64,000 bases of DNA from contig NZ_WUBS01000011.1 of NCBI RefSeq assembly GCF_010131535.1, positions 147,776 to 211,775 on the forward strand, read 5' to 3'. This document shows positions 43,507-52,689 of the stretch, one piece after another (the stretch's first letter is position 1; the number at the start of each line of letters is the position of its first letter). The notes below the pieces were generated by a model. It worked only from the letters and a program-made list of their open reading frames with translations, did no database searches and was not told where the DNA came from. The translations under genes were made by a program, and so were the position numbers. The DNA comes from Acerihabitans arboris (GTDB taxonomy: Bacteria; Pseudomonadota; Gammaproteobacteria; Enterobacterales; Enterobacteriaceae).

Positions 43507-43784
43507 CCATGCAAAAACGTCAATACTGGCCTGCGGTCGCTTACCTGTTACCCGCTTCCCGCGTGCTGGCGGCGGACAGCGGATTTGATAAAGCCAGCGA
43601 TACGCTGAGCAACACCTCCACCGGTCTGCTGGGGCTGGCCGCCGTCACCATCACGCTGGCCACCATGTGGATTGGTTACAAGGTGCTTTTCGACGGCAAG
43701 AGTCTTTCTGACATGCGTAACGTCATTATTGGCGCCATCCTGATTGTCGGCGCCTCGGGCTTCGGGGCCTACTGGGCGGCGTAG
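43503..43784 (+). CDS. virB2: VirB2-like major conjugative pilin
   Basis: This 93-aa pilin precursor has a signal peptide (residues about 1-24, cut near VLAA) and two hydrophobic helices (LLGLAAVTITLATMWIGYKVLF and NVIIGAILIVGASGFGAYW). The size and two-helix form match VirB2/TraM-type T pilins. The start overlaps the virB1 stop (ATGA) and AGAGGAG lies upstream. Cyclisation or further processing cannot be judged. Confidence 0.88.
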   Translation: MTMQKRQYWPAVAYLLPASRVLAADSGFDKASDTLSNTSTGLLGLAAVTITLATMWIGYKVLFDGKSLSDMRNVIIGAILIVGASGFGAYWAA

Positions 43785-43793
43785 GAGGAACGA

Positions 43794-46541
43794 ATGACCA
43801 CGTTGAACAAGGCGCTGACGCGCCCCGCCGCCATCATGGGCATTCCCATCGTGCCGTTCGTTATCGTCAGCGGGACTATCGTCCTGCTGTCGGTCTATCT
43901 CAGCTATTACCTGGCATTGCTGCTCATACCGGCCTGGATAGAAATGAAAGCCAAAGCGCGAACGGATATCCATTATTTCGGTCTGCTCTGGCTGGCGTTT
44001 AAAACCCGTGGCCGGTTTGCCACCAACCGGCATTACGGCGCGAACGCCATGCTGGCCAACCGCTATGATGCCGTCGATATTTCGGAGTTCACCACTAAGA
44101 TGAAGTTAAACGAGCGCATCACGCTGGATAAATACATTCCGTATTCCTCGCATATTCACCCCCAGGTGATAAGGAACCGCCATGGCGACCTGGTTGCCAC
44201 CTGGGAGCTGGCTGGAGCCGTATTTGAATGCGAGGATGAACACCACCTGACCTTTCTGTCCACCCATCTCAACAATGTTATTCGTTCGTATGAAGGACTG
44301 CCGGTCACTTTCTATATTCACCGCATTCGGGAGCAATACCGGGATGCGTTTGAGGCCCATTCGGGTATTCCCTTTTCGGATGAAGTATCAGCGCGTTATT
44401 ATCGGCCGATAAAGGATAAGCCGTTCTGGCGGCACCGGCTGTTTTTCACCGTCTGTTATGCACCGTTCTCGCGGCTTGAGAAAAAGGTCATGAAGAGACA
44501 GCCGGTCGGGAAAAGGCACGCCGCGCTGGATGACGCCCTGAAAGCGATGCTAGAGCATCAGGAGGCGCTGACGTCCGCCCTATCCCGCTATATGGCAACG
44601 CCATTAGGCGTTTATGAAGAAAAAGGACGGGTGTATTCCTCGCAACTGTCTTTTTATCACCGTCTGATGACCGGCAAATGGCAGAAGGTGGCGGTGACCC
44701 GCTCACCGTTTTACAACACGCTCAGCACACCGGATGTTTTCTTTAGCACCGATACCGCCGAGTGCCAAACGGTCGGCGGCTCCCGTTTTTTCCGCAGTCT
44801 GGAAATCAAGGACTACTCGCCCCAAACCCATACGGGGTTACTGGATGCGCTGCTGTATGCTGAAAGCGAGTATGTGCTGACGCAATCCTTTACCTGCATG
44901 GCGCGGGATGAAGCGCAAAATCACATCCGGCTGGCGGAAAAGCGCCTGAACTCAGCGGATGATGACGCCCTTTCGCAGCGCGAAGAACTGATTGTCTTGC
45001 GTGACCTGCTCCAATCCGGGCATATCTCGTGCGGGAAATACCACTTTTCCCTGCTGGTATCTTCAGACAGCGCCGACCAGGTGGTAAAAGACACCAATGC
45101 GCTGGCCCAGCCCTTTGCCGACCTCGGCATCATGACGGCCCTGTCCACCCTATCGTTACCCGCCGCGTACCTCGCGCAACTGCCGGGGGCGTACACGCTA
45201 CGCCCCCGGCTGGTTGCGGTCAGCAGCCAGAACTTTGCCGATATGGCGAGCCTGCATAACTTCCATCCTCGTAAACGGGACGGCAATCCCTGGGGTGAGG
45301 CCATCGCCATCCTGACGTCACCGGGCGGCGGCGGTTATTACCTGAACCTGCACGACAGTCAGGCCGGGCGGAATGATTTCAATGAAAAAACGCCGGGCAA
45401 TACGGCGATTATCGGCAAAACGGGGTCAGGCAAGACGCTGCTGATGGCGATGATGCAACAATTGATGCAGAAGTACCGCAACCCGGCGACGTTTGCCGCG
45501 TCCGCCACGATTAAACGGCTGACCACCGTTTATTTTGACAAGGACCGGGCGGCAGAGATGTCAATCCGCCAGATGGGCGGGCGTTACTTCCGCATCCGGA
45601 CCGGCGTCCCCAGCGGGTTTAATCCGTTTTCACTGGCGCCGAGCCGGCGAAACATCAGCTTTATTAAACGGCTGGTCAGGATGCTGTGTCGCCGTAACGG
45701 CAAGCCGCTCGACCCACGCGACGAAGAGCGTATCAGCACCGCCGTGGATACCATCATGCTGGACTACCCGCCGGAATACCGCCGTTATGGTATTACCCGA
45801 CTACTGGAAGTGCTGCCGGAGCCGCCGACCAAAGACGCCCGGACCAACGGGCTGCGCATCCGGCTGAAACAGTGGGCGCAGGGTGGCGAATTCGGCTGGG
45901 TATTTGATAACGAAGAAGATACCTTCACTATCAGCGATATCGATAACTTCGGTATCGACAGCACAGAATTCCTGGATGACGACGACATCCGCGGCCCCAT
46001 CACCTTTTACCTGTTGTACCGCGTGACCAGCCTGCTGGACGGACGCCGTCTGGTGATGTTTATGGACGAATTCTGGAAGTGGCTGGCCGACGTCGAGTTT
46101 TCCCGGTTCTCGCTCAATATGCTTAAAGTCATTCGCAAGCTCAACGGCATCTTTGTCCCCGCCACCCAGTCGCCCGATGAAATCGTTAAGCATCCCATCG
46201 CCCCGGCAATCATTGAGCAGTGCGGCACACAAATATTCCTCGCCAACCCGAAGGCCAGCCATGCGGATTACGTGGAAAAAATGAAAGTGCCGGACAGCGT
46301 GTATGACATCGTGCGCAATCTTGATCCGGGCGAGCACTACATGGTGGTACTGAAAACGCCCCTGCGAGCCGGCGAAACCCGACCGTTTGTGTCGATGGCA
46401 AAAATGGACCTGTCGGGTCTCGGGAAAATCACCAAACTGCTGAGCGGGAGTGAAGACAACCTAAAAATATTTGACGCCCTTTATCAGGACGGCATGACGC
46501 CTGAGGAATGGAAAGCGTCATTTCTTGAACAAGCAATATAA
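43794..46541 (+). CDS. virB4: VirB3-VirB4 fusion ATPase
   Basis: This 915-aa protein fuses a VirB3-like membrane part (about 1-100: RPAAIMGIPIVPFVIVSG and LLSVYLSYYLALLLIPAW) to the VirB4 ATPase. The Walker A motif GKTGSGKTLLMAM is at about 540, and Walker B is LVMFMDEFWKW (about 750). It energises pilus assembly and substrate transfer at the inner membrane. VirB3-B4 fusions are common in this family. It is complete and starts 9 nt after virB2. Confidence 0.93.
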   Translation: MTTLNKALTRPAAIMGIPIVPFVIVSGTIVLLSVYLSYYLALLLIPAWIEMKAKARTDIHYFGLLWLAFKTRGRFATNRHYGANAMLANRYDAVDISEFTTKMKLNERITLDKYIPYSSHIHPQVIRNRHGDLVATWELAGAVFECEDEHHLTFLSTHLNNVIRSYEGLPVTFYIHRIREQYRDAFEAHSGIPFSDEVSARYYRPIKDKPFWRHRLFFTVCYAPFSRLEKKVMKRQPVGKRHAALDDALKAMLEHQEALTSALSRYMATPLGVYEEKGRVYSSQLSFYHRLMTGKWQKVAVTRSPFYNTLSTPDVFFSTDTAECQTVGGSRFFRSLEIKDYSPQTHTGLLDALLYAESEYVLTQSFTCMARDEAQNHIRLAEKRLNSADDDALSQREELIVLRDLLQSGHISCGKYHFSLLVSSDSADQVVKDTNALAQPFADLGIMTALSTLSLPAAYLAQLPGAYTLRPRLVAVSSQNFADMASLHNFHPRKRDGNPWGEAIAILTSPGGGGYYLNLHDSQAGRNDFNEKTPGNTAIIGKTGSGKTLLMAMMQQLMQKYRNPATFAASATIKRLTTVYFDKDRAAEMSIRQMGGRYFRIRTGVPSGFNPFSLAPSRRNISFIKRLVRMLCRRNGKPLDPRDEERISTAVDTIMLDYPPEYRRYGITRLLEVLPEPPTKDARTNGLRIRLKQWAQGGEFGWVFDNEEDTFTISDIDNFGIDSTEFLDDDDIRGPITFYLLYRVTSLLDGRRLVMFMDEFWKWLADVEFSRFSLNMLKVIRKLNGIFVPATQSPDEIVKHPIAPAIIEQCGTQIFLANPKASHADYVEKMKVPDSVYDIVRNLDPGEHYMVVLKTPLRAGETRPFVSMAKMDLSGLGKITKLLSGSEDNLKIFDALYQDGMTPEEWKASFLEQAI

Positions 46542-46564
46542 CATTCACACCGGAGATAAAATCA

Positions 46565-47284
46565 ATGCGCACCCGATATAACATCCTGGCGTTATCGTTG
46601 TTTATTTCCACCCAAGCGATAAGCGCCGGAATACCGGTTTTCGATGCCGTGCAGAATGCGGAATCCATTACCCAGTGGACTGAAAAGCTCAAGTAATGGG
46701 AAGAAACGGTGACGCACTATAAAAGCGAGCTTAACGCCTATAAGCAACAATTAGCCACGGCGACGGGCGTGCGGGATATTCAGGGTTTCCTCAGCGATGC
46801 CAAAAGCCTGAAAACCGATATTGATGCTTTGCGCAAGAATGGCATTTCGCTGGATGACCTGCTCACGAACCAGAGCGGTTCATATTCATCTGAACTGCAA
46901 AACCTTTACAATAAATACCAATCTTTCGATGTCTGCAATCAGTCCAGCACGTCACAGAGTTACCTGGCAAGCTGCAAACAAATCGTTCTCAATCAGGCGG
47001 TGTCCATTGAGGACACCAGCGATGTGGAAAACAGGATCAACAGCACACTCTGCGATATATCAGACTTATCTGACCGCATAACCAACGCGCAGGACTCGAA
47101 AGAGTCCCAGGACCTGGCTAACGCCGTAGCGGCCAAAAGCGTACAATTAAATGCGCTGACCAGCCAGTGGGAGATGTCAGTCAAGCAGTCTGAACAGCGA
47201 ACAAAACTGCTGGAGCAGCAGAGACAGAAAGCCTTTGAGCAGCAGCAATTAACAGCACCGGTTGCTGATCTGAACACTATATAG
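46565..47284 (+). pseudogene. virB5: virB5, interrupted by an in-frame TAA at codon 44
   Basis: A VirB5 minor pilin with signal peptide (MRTRYNILALSLFISTQAISA) starts at 46565, but codon 44 is TAA (46694-46696), immediately before WEETVTHYKSELNAYK, the normal VirB5 continuation. A CAA or CAG to TAA change would explain it. The remainder (to 47284) is open and typical: long helices, then QSSTSQSYLASCKQ. Translation could restart at GTG 46709 (GGAAG upstream), but that product would lack the signal peptide and could not reach the periplasm. VirB5 is the pilus-tip adhesin. Confidence 0.85.
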
Positions 47285-47295
47285 GGAGCTTAAAA

Positions 47296-47571
47296 ATGTC
47301 TAGATCCTTATTAACCTTATTCGTCGCCTCAGGCGTCATCGCATTATCCGGTTGTAAAGAGACAAAGTCCGAAGCCTGGTATAAACAACATCCAGATGAG
47401 ACATATACAGTCTATACAAAATGTCTTAAAGATGGCGAGGCGAGTGATAATTGCGAATTTGCCCACAGGGCAGCCATTATGTACGCGCAAATAGGCAAGC
47501 CAGGGATAAAGGAAAAATTCGAAGCACTGTTCCAGCTGGAAGCTAAAAAAATAAAATCCGTTACCGAGTAA
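47296..47571 (+). CDS. eexN: EexN-family entry exclusion lipoprotein
   Basis: This 91-aa lipoprotein has the lipobox LSGC (Cys about 20) and the EexN-like pattern of W-Y, H-P-D-E and paired cysteines (EAWYKQHPDETYTVYTKC, then DNCEFAHRAA). It would reduce uptake of a second copy of a like element. The position between virB5 and virB6 is the same as eex in pKM101-type operons. Confidence 0.82.
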   Translation: MSRSLLTLFVASGVIALSGCKETKSEAWYKQHPDETYTVYTKCLKDGEASDNCEFAHRAAIMYAQIGKPGIKEKFEALFQLEAKKIKSVTE

Positions 47572-47585
47572 TATCCCCGCCAGTA

Positions 47586-47612
47586 AAAACAGGGACGCTT
47601 CCCTGTTTTTTA
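47586..47612 (+). terminator. Terminator-like hairpin between eexN and virB6
   Basis: AACAGGGA/TCCCTGTT (47588-47595 and 47600-47607, loop CGCT) is followed by a run of T. It has all features of an intrinsic terminator within the virB operon and may limit expression downstream. Confidence 0.8.
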
Positions 47613-47645
47613 TTCCCTGTCCATTACTGTATCAAGCGAGGCATT

Positions 47646-48695
47646 ATGTCCGGTGGTATTTTTGTTGGCATGGACAAAAACATCATGGATGGACTCAACG
47701 CCGTTTTAGAAGGTCAGTCTTCCACCTACGGCTCGATGATAAGCATTATAGTTGTCAGCTCATTCACCTTATTCATCGTTTATCGGGGATATCAGACGCT
47801 GGGAGGAAAATTACAGACCCCGGTTGAAGATGTCGTCTGGGATGTGGGCCGGATGTTACTCATTACCACCTTTGTACTAAATCGCGATAGCTGGCTGGAT
47901 GCCGTGATTGCGGCCATCGAAGGACTTAAGGATGGAGTAAGCGGCGATGATAATGTCTGGGTCCTGCTCGATACCGTATGGGAGAAGGCGCAGACGCTGG
48001 GGCAGACATTGTTTAATCTGGATACCTCCACTTATGTCCAATTGAGCGGGGGGTTCGCCGAAGTGCTGGTATGGGGTGGCGCAATCGTGCTTTTACTCGC
48101 CGCAACGTTTGTCAACCTGCTCGCCGAAATCACCCTACTGTTAATGACCACAACTGCACCTCTGTTTATTTTCTGTCTGCTGTACGGTTTCCTGAAACCC
48201 ATGTTTGATAACTGGCTAAAAACCATTTTTACGGCGATATTGACGATAATGTTCTCTGCCTTATCCATCAGGATCGCCATCAATTACCTGAATAAAATAC
48301 TGGATGCCTCTATAGGCACATCCAGCAATAGCAATATGGTGACGCTGGCGGCGCAATGTTTGCTGGCCGGGATCGCGTCGGGAGTTGTCGTTTATTTCTC
48401 CGCGAAGATTGCCAGTGCGCTGAGTGGCGCAGCCGTCCAGGCCACATTACAGGGCGCGGTGATGAGTGGACTGGGCGGACTGGGCGGACTGGTAAAAAAA
48501 TCCTCTGACGCAGCCAAACCGGCGATGAAGGTCGGAGCAGCCGGAGCCAAACTAGCGGCGAAAGGCGGTGTCAGTGCTGCCGGAGCGACAGGCAAACTCA
48601 TCGCCGTCGGCACCGGCAAAGCCCTCTCTGCATGGCAAAAACGCGCCGCCGCTATCGAGAATATGAAACGTTTTAATCAGCAGCGTAACCGCTAA
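47646..48695 (+). CDS. virB6: VirB6-like inner-membrane channel protein
   Basis: This 349-aa polytopic protein has about five to six membrane segments (IISIIVVSSFTLFIVYRG, LVWGGAIVLLLAATFVNLLAEITLLL, FIFCLLYGFLKPMF, LAGIASGVVVYF). A G/A/K-rich tail (about 275-349) follows. It matches VirB6/TrbL family channels that pass DNA through the inner membrane. It is the last transfer gene before the inserted cargo island. Confidence 0.88.
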   Translation: MSGGIFVGMDKNIMDGLNAVLEGQSSTYGSMISIIVVSSFTLFIVYRGYQTLGGKLQTPVEDVVWDVGRMLLITTFVLNRDSWLDAVIAAIEGLKDGVSGDDNVWVLLDTVWEKAQTLGQTLFNLDTSTYVQLSGGFAEVLVWGGAIVLLLAATFVNLLAEITLLLMTTTAPLFIFCLLYGFLKPMFDNWLKTIFTAILTIMFSALSIRIAINYLNKILDASIGTSSNSNMVTLAAQCLLAGIASGVVVYFSAKIASALSGAAVQATLQGAVMSGLGGLGGLVKKSSDAAKPAMKVGAAGAKLAAKGGVSAAGATGKLIAVGTGKALSAWQKRAAAIENMKRFNQQRNR

Positions 48696-48966
48696 CCCCT
48701 ATCTGGATTAAGCCACCACTCAACCCGACACTTTCCAATAGCAGAGCATGACTAGACCTGACAGGCTGCTAAGAGCGAGATAGGACAAAATAAATTCTTA
48801 GCAGGAACGGTTTGGAGATGTCTAGATTGACCGCTACAATGAAACTCTCCACTGACTAATGCCATTGTGGTAGGCTGCACAAAGGGTAGTCCAGTAAATC
48901 CACGTTTGCTTATCAGGTTGCGGCCTGTCTGAAACTCCAAAAAATATTTACCTCAAATTACAATGA
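48696..48966. other. Left border of the cargo island
   Basis: This 271-bp stretch has no convincing gene. GC content falls here compared with virB6, so it probably contains the insertion junction of the 48.7-53.2 kb island. I see no clear terminal repeat. Confidence 0.4.
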
Positions 48967-49734
48967 ATGGATGTGAAAATGCTTTATAAATATGTAGGTC
49001 ATGAGAGTATTGAGCAGGTTATAGAATATTTAAAATGCTTTGTTGAAAAAGGCACTATATTTGCAAGCAAGCCCATCACTTTTAATGATCCGGCAGAGTT
49101 TAAAATAATATTTAGTTTTGATGCTGAACCTGACGTTGTAAAGAAAAAATATTTTTCAGACCACCCCACCCATACAGAGACAGATTTTAAAAATTGGTAT
49201 AACAGTTTTGACGAACATGCTCAATGGTATGTGGGGTATTCCACCAGAGAAATCTATCTTACTCAAAACGGTACAATTTGCTTAACAAGGGATAGTGATA
49301 ACTATCTCATGTGGTCGCACTACGCCCGTTCTCATACAGGCTTCTGCATAGGTTTTGATGACAGCATTGCAGATTGTATAGAGGATTATGCAGTCTTTGG
49401 TGACGTCAATTATAGTCAGGCTGTTCCAGGCTTCAATTACTTCACCGAAACTTTAGAGAATTTCGCTGTGGCTATGTTTCTCCATAAAGGCTTACCGTGG
49501 GCATATGAAAAGGAATTTAGGATTGTTACGGATAAGTGGGGTATAAAGAAGTTCGATAAATCTTTAATTAAAGAAATAGTGATAGGCTGCCGAGCACCAG
49601 TTCAACTCCAAGATTACGTAAGTGAATTAATAGACACTGATATCAGAGTAAGCAAGATGGGACTATCTCAAGATACTTATTCGTTGAAAAAGATACCTTT
49701 GAAAAAAAACGGTTATTTCCAAGGGGATGTATAA
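48967..49734 (+). CDS. DUF2971 domain protein
   Basis: This 255-aa protein shows the DUF2971 pattern: LYKYVGHESIEQVIEYL at the N-terminus, then GTIFASKPITFNDPAEFK, and ICLTRDSDNYLMWSHYARSHTGFCIGFD in the middle, with FLHKGLPWAYEKEFRIV near 185. The biochemical role is unknown; such genes occur often in mobile-element cargo and near defence genes. It is AT-rich and does not match the flanking virB genes. The start may be the ATG at 48967 or at 48979. Confidence 0.85.
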   Translation: MDVKMLYKYVGHESIEQVIEYLKCFVEKGTIFASKPITFNDPAEFKIIFSFDAEPDVVKKKYFSDHPTHTETDFKNWYNSFDEHAQWYVGYSTREIYLTQNGTICLTRDSDNYLMWSHYARSHTGFCIGFDDSIADCIEDYAVFGDVNYSQAVPGFNYFTETLENFAVAMFLHKGLPWAYEKEFRIVTDKWGIKKFDKSLIKEIVIGCRAPVQLQDYVSELIDTDIRVSKMGLSQDTYSLKKIPLKKNGYFQGDV

Positions 49735-49783
49735 ACTGGTAAATTAACTTTATAACCGGTTGATGTTATGGATGGGGGATGAC

Positions 49784-49918
49784 ATGTTAGGATTTTTCAA
49801 AAGAACTTTAGGCTGTTTTCAGCGAAAAGCGGAATTAGTCTCACATATTCAAAACAGTTATATTGCATTAAAAATATTATTAATTTTGAATATGAGAAGC
49901 AGTTCAGAATTAAACTAA
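49784..49918 (+). CDS. Possible 44-aa peptide downstream of DUF2971 gene
   Basis: A frame of 44 codons begins MLGFFKRTLGCFQRKAELV after a GGGGG site 5 nt upstream. It is basic with a hydrophobic middle (YIALKILLILNM). Only the ribosome site supports it; no homologue is known to me. The rest of 49735-49961 is AT-rich spacer. Confidence 0.3.
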   Translation: MLGFFKRTLGCFQRKAELVSHIQNSYIALKILLILNMRSSSELN

Positions 49919-49961
49919 TTCACCATAACATTCTTATGCGAACCTGTAATGCTAGTCTCGT

Positions 49962-50735
49962 TTAGTGATGTAGTGTTCCGTATGCACTCATAGCCGCAGC
50001 AATAAACGAAAATATAGCCGTTGTGAGCATTCCCCATTGAATGTACTTAGTTTCGTAGTACTTTCTTTGCTCGGTAAAGCTATTTTGCAGAGTTAAGATG
50101 GCTGTGCCTGTAGGTTTGTAAGTTGATCTATCCGTTGTAGATAAATTGCCGTTACTGACAAAGGCGCTGAGGTATAGCTCTACTTCTTTTTTCATCTGGT
50201 TACGATTGTCATGATAGAACCATAACGAACTGTGCAGTTTTGTCATTATCGAAACGAAATGAATTGGGTCATCTGAGTTTGCTTGCATGTACAAATCCAC
50301 CACTGCTTTAAGCACATCCATCTGTTGTTTGACATTATGACTTTCCATTCGGTATTGATGCTTTTGCCTTGCCTTTCTCCAGTTATCCAAATTTACTTTT
50401 ATCTGATACCACGACACCTTCAGGAAAGTTATGTCCCTGAGATTAGAAAACGCAGCCTCATGTGCTTTATAGTAATAAATTCCGGAGAACGAGTCAGCCG
50501 TATAATCATCCGGATTTAGTTGAACCATGTCTTTAAATACTTCTTCTTCTTCGCTCCACTTTTTAGCCAGTATCGTGTCGTTTTGGTAGTCCTCAAACAG
50601 GAACTGTTCGCCTGTATCCGGAGCAGTAATGTAGACCGAGTACATGTTGTACTTAATTGCATTTTCAAAATTTAGGCTGATGCGATTTGGAGACTTTTGC
50701 TTTTCAAATCTTTCCAGATAGGAGCGAATGTTCAT
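49962..50735 (-). CDS. Hypothetical protein with C-terminal membrane anchor
   Basis: This 257-aa protein is soluble except for a C-terminal membrane helix (about 232-252, WGMLTTAIFSFIAAAMSAYG). The middle is helical and polar (VNLDNWRKARQKHQYRMES, then LKAVVDLYMQANSDD). I do not recognise the family. It converges on the DUF2971 gene and lies in the same AT-rich island as the retron, so a defence role is possible but only from context. The start is ATG 50735. Confidence 0.65.
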   Translation of the reverse strand: MNIRSYLERFEKQKSPNRISLNFENAIKYNMYSVYITAPDTGEQFLFEDYQNDTILAKKWSEEEEVFKDMVQLNPDDYTADSFSGIYYYKAHEAAFSNLRDITFLKVSWYQIKVNLDNWRKARQKHQYRMESHNVKQQMDVLKAVVDLYMQANSDDPIHFVSIMTKLHSSLWFYHDNRNQMKKEVELYLSAFVSNGNLSTTDRSTYKPTGTAILTLQNSFTEQRKYYETKYIQWGMLTTAIFSFIAAAMSAYGTLHH

Positions 50736-51196
50736 GCTTCTTCTCCAATATTTTTTATCTGATGAGTCAATAAATGACTCTATAAAACAGAAACCTGTAT
50801 AGATGATTGTGCCATTTATGAGCAGTTTTATAAAACCAAAAACCCAATATTCTACGGCAAGTCGCCTCTGTTTCTTATCGTCATAGTGACCTGCTCCCCA
50901 TTAGATAATACATCAGTGATGTTAGCAACGTCAGCTTCTGGCGCTGGCTGTATGAAAACCCTGACCAAAAACTAAAGTGCGCGCGACTACGCAAAATCTG
51001 AAATTGATCGACTGGTTAGTCAGGGCCGAATTTTACGTATGAGCGCGGTTTTCAGCTCTGTATTTGGCAGTTTCTGCTACCAAAACGTTTTCACACAGCC
51101 TGGGCGCTGAACCGACTGTCAGATCTGATTACACCCAGATTACCAATAGGTGCCAGTATATGTTAGATACAAAGAACTATTTTCGAATATAAATAC
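50736..51196. other. Gene-poor spacer with possible gene remnant
   Basis: About 460 bp. On the plus strand around 50983-51110 a short open stretch reads ARDYAKSEIDRLVSQGRI and continues to a stop, without a start codon or ribosome site. It looks like the remains of a gene. The rest is noncoding. Confidence 0.35.
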
Positions 51197-52147
51197 TTAT
51201 ATTGCCGTATTCATTTTCAAAGTTAACACCTTTGATTTATAGCGTGGCTCAATGACTCCCATTGAATGCAATCGACCAAATAAAGTTTTTACCACCGATG
51301 TTTCTCTTGCTCTATCTGCATCTTTAATCAACATCCAATACTCAATATCGCGAGCCATTAAACGATGTTGTTCATTTCTCACTTTCATACACCCAGCAGT
51401 AACAATAACACCCGTCACTAATTTTGGCATGTATTCGCTGTAGAGTTTCGTCTTGGTTGGATGCATTATATGTCCGTGTTTGTATATAATTCTTCTCACA
51501 ACCGAACAAAATAAACGATTTACATTATCCCCTGAGAAGGTCAGGTCATCCACATATACCGTCATTTTTACTTTTAACGTGTTGCACAGAGCATTTAGCT
51601 CGTCAAACATACGAGAGTTAGCGAAAAAAGCTAATGGCATACTAATCCGACTGCCTGTTGGGAGTTGTCCATAACACGTACATATATGTGATAAAACATC
51701 AGCCACATCCGACGACATTTTCATTACCGAAAAATAAAATGAGAAAATCATATGTCGTGTCGTCGATGGGAAAAATGCCTTAATATCGCTTGTCATCGTT
51801 TTTGATGTATTCAAATGAGCATGAGCATTTGTGATATTCGAACGACCTTTTTTACCTGAGTGTAAATACTCTGGTAAAGCAATTCTTGATAACAGGCTAG
51901 CTATTCTGGTGTGTACAATATCCAAGGCATCTAAGGGTTTTTGTATTTTTCTAGGTTTTCCCTTCTTGGAGAGCTGTTCAAAAATAGAATAATTCTCGTC
52001 ATCTTTTTTTAACAAAGACAAATCAGAAATTGTGATGCCAAGTAATGTCGCTAATTTTTTTTTGCTTTTGAGCATAAAAAAAGGAGAATCATTAAGGCTA
52101 TAACTTTTATTTTTAGTGGAGATTTTAAGCTTTTTCCGTTTTTTCAT
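51197..52147 (-). CDS. Retron-type reverse transcriptase
   Basis: This 316-aa reverse transcriptase has palm motif A at D121 (MTSDIKAFFPST), motif C as YVDD (residues 198-201, followed by LTFSG), and the retron-typical VTG (244-246) after TKTKLYSEYMPKL. LPTGSRISMPLAF stands where most retrons have LPQGAPTSP-like residues, a divergent form. It would copy part of the upstream noncoding RNA into msDNA. It overlaps the XRE gene by 23 nt and is the last gene of the unit. Length is normal for retron enzymes (about 300-320). Confidence 0.9.
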   Translation of the reverse strand: MKKRKKLKISTKNKSYSLNDSPFFMLKSKKKLATLLGITISDLSLLKKDDENYSIFEQLSKKGKPRKIQKPLDALDIVHTRIASLLSRIALPEYLHSGKKGRSNITNAHAHLNTSKTMTSDIKAFFPSTTRHMIFSFYFSVMKMSSDVADVLSHICTCYGQLPTGSRISMPLAFFANSRMFDELNALCNTLKVKMTVYVDDLTFSGDNVNRLFCSVVRRIIYKHGHIMHPTKTKLYSEYMPKLVTGVIVTAGCMKVRNEQHRLMARDIEYWMLIKDADRARETSVVKTLFGRLHSMGVIEPRYKSKVLTLKMNTAI

Positions 52148-52469
52148 TTTTTTTGCTCGCCCATTCTAATACATCCAATACTTTACCAGCCAAGTTTAAA
52201 CGTAGTCGTTTAGATAAGCGTCCTTGAGTACCAAGTGTTTCAGAAAAAAAAACAAATGAAGGCACAGGGATGTCAAAATGAGAAGAGTAACGCTGGAGTA
52301 CATCAACAGACGGAGACGACTCACCACTTTCAAGTTGCGCTATTGTTTCTTTCGGGATGTTTAGTGCAATAGATAACCCAACGATAGATTCGTTGTGATA
52401 TTGCCTTACAAGACGTAGAGCTCTATGTAGCACCCGCAACTCCTTACTAATTGAAACGAGGGAGGGCAC
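52125..52469 (-). CDS. XRE-type HTH protein of the retron
   Basis: This 114-aa protein has an XRE helix-turn-helix: LRLVRQYHNESIVGLSIALNIPKETIAQLESGESSPSVDVLQRYSSHFDI, about residues 18-67. It lies between the 51-aa gene and the reverse transcriptase. The start is uncertain: a GTG at 52469 is 1 nt after the upstream stop (TAATGTG), while a GTG at 52433 has AAGGAG 6 nt upstream. It may regulate the retron or act as its effector partner; retrons with an HTH protein partner are a recognised type. Confidence 0.82.
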   Translation of the reverse strand: MPSLVSISKELRVLHRALRLVRQYHNESIVGLSIALNIPKETIAQLESGESSPSVDVLQRYSSHFDIPVPSFVFFSETLGTQGRLSKRLRLNLAGKVLDVLEWASKKNEKTEKA

Positions 52470-52470
52470 A

Positions 52471-52626
52471 TTACAGATCGCCCCCTTCAAAGTAATCGAT
52501 TAATCTTGTGATTAGGTCAAATAGTCGAATACCCCATTTGAACGCCTCCCAAGCATAACCCATCCACTTTTTCCGGTTTGACTTGCTCTGTGCCTGCTGT
52601 TCGTTGGTTACTTTATCATTAAGCAT
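52471..52626 (-). CDS. 51-aa retron-associated peptide
   Basis: The peptide starts MLNDKVTNEQQAQSKSNRKK and continues with an amphipathic/hydrophobic helix rich in aromatics (WMGYAWEAFKWGIRLF) before an acidic end (DYFEGGDL). AAGGAG lies 7 nt upstream of the ATG, a strong site. It is the first gene after the candidate msr-msd RNA and stops 1 nt before the XRE gene. Its form (basic head, aromatic helix) would suit a membrane-acting toxin, but that is a guess. Confidence 0.7.
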   Translation of the reverse strand: MLNDKVTNEQQAQSKSNRKKWMGYAWEAFKWGIRLFDLITRLIDYFEGGDL

Positions 52627-52689
52627 GACTTTCTCCTTATGCCCCCGATGTGTGAACGATCGCCCACTTAAACACCGGAGTTCGCCCTC

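Noticed and set aside
50885..50915. Possible insertion-sequence end (TGACCTGCTCCCC-like)
   Set aside because: Only a short match to an end I half remember; no transposase, no second end and no target duplication seen.
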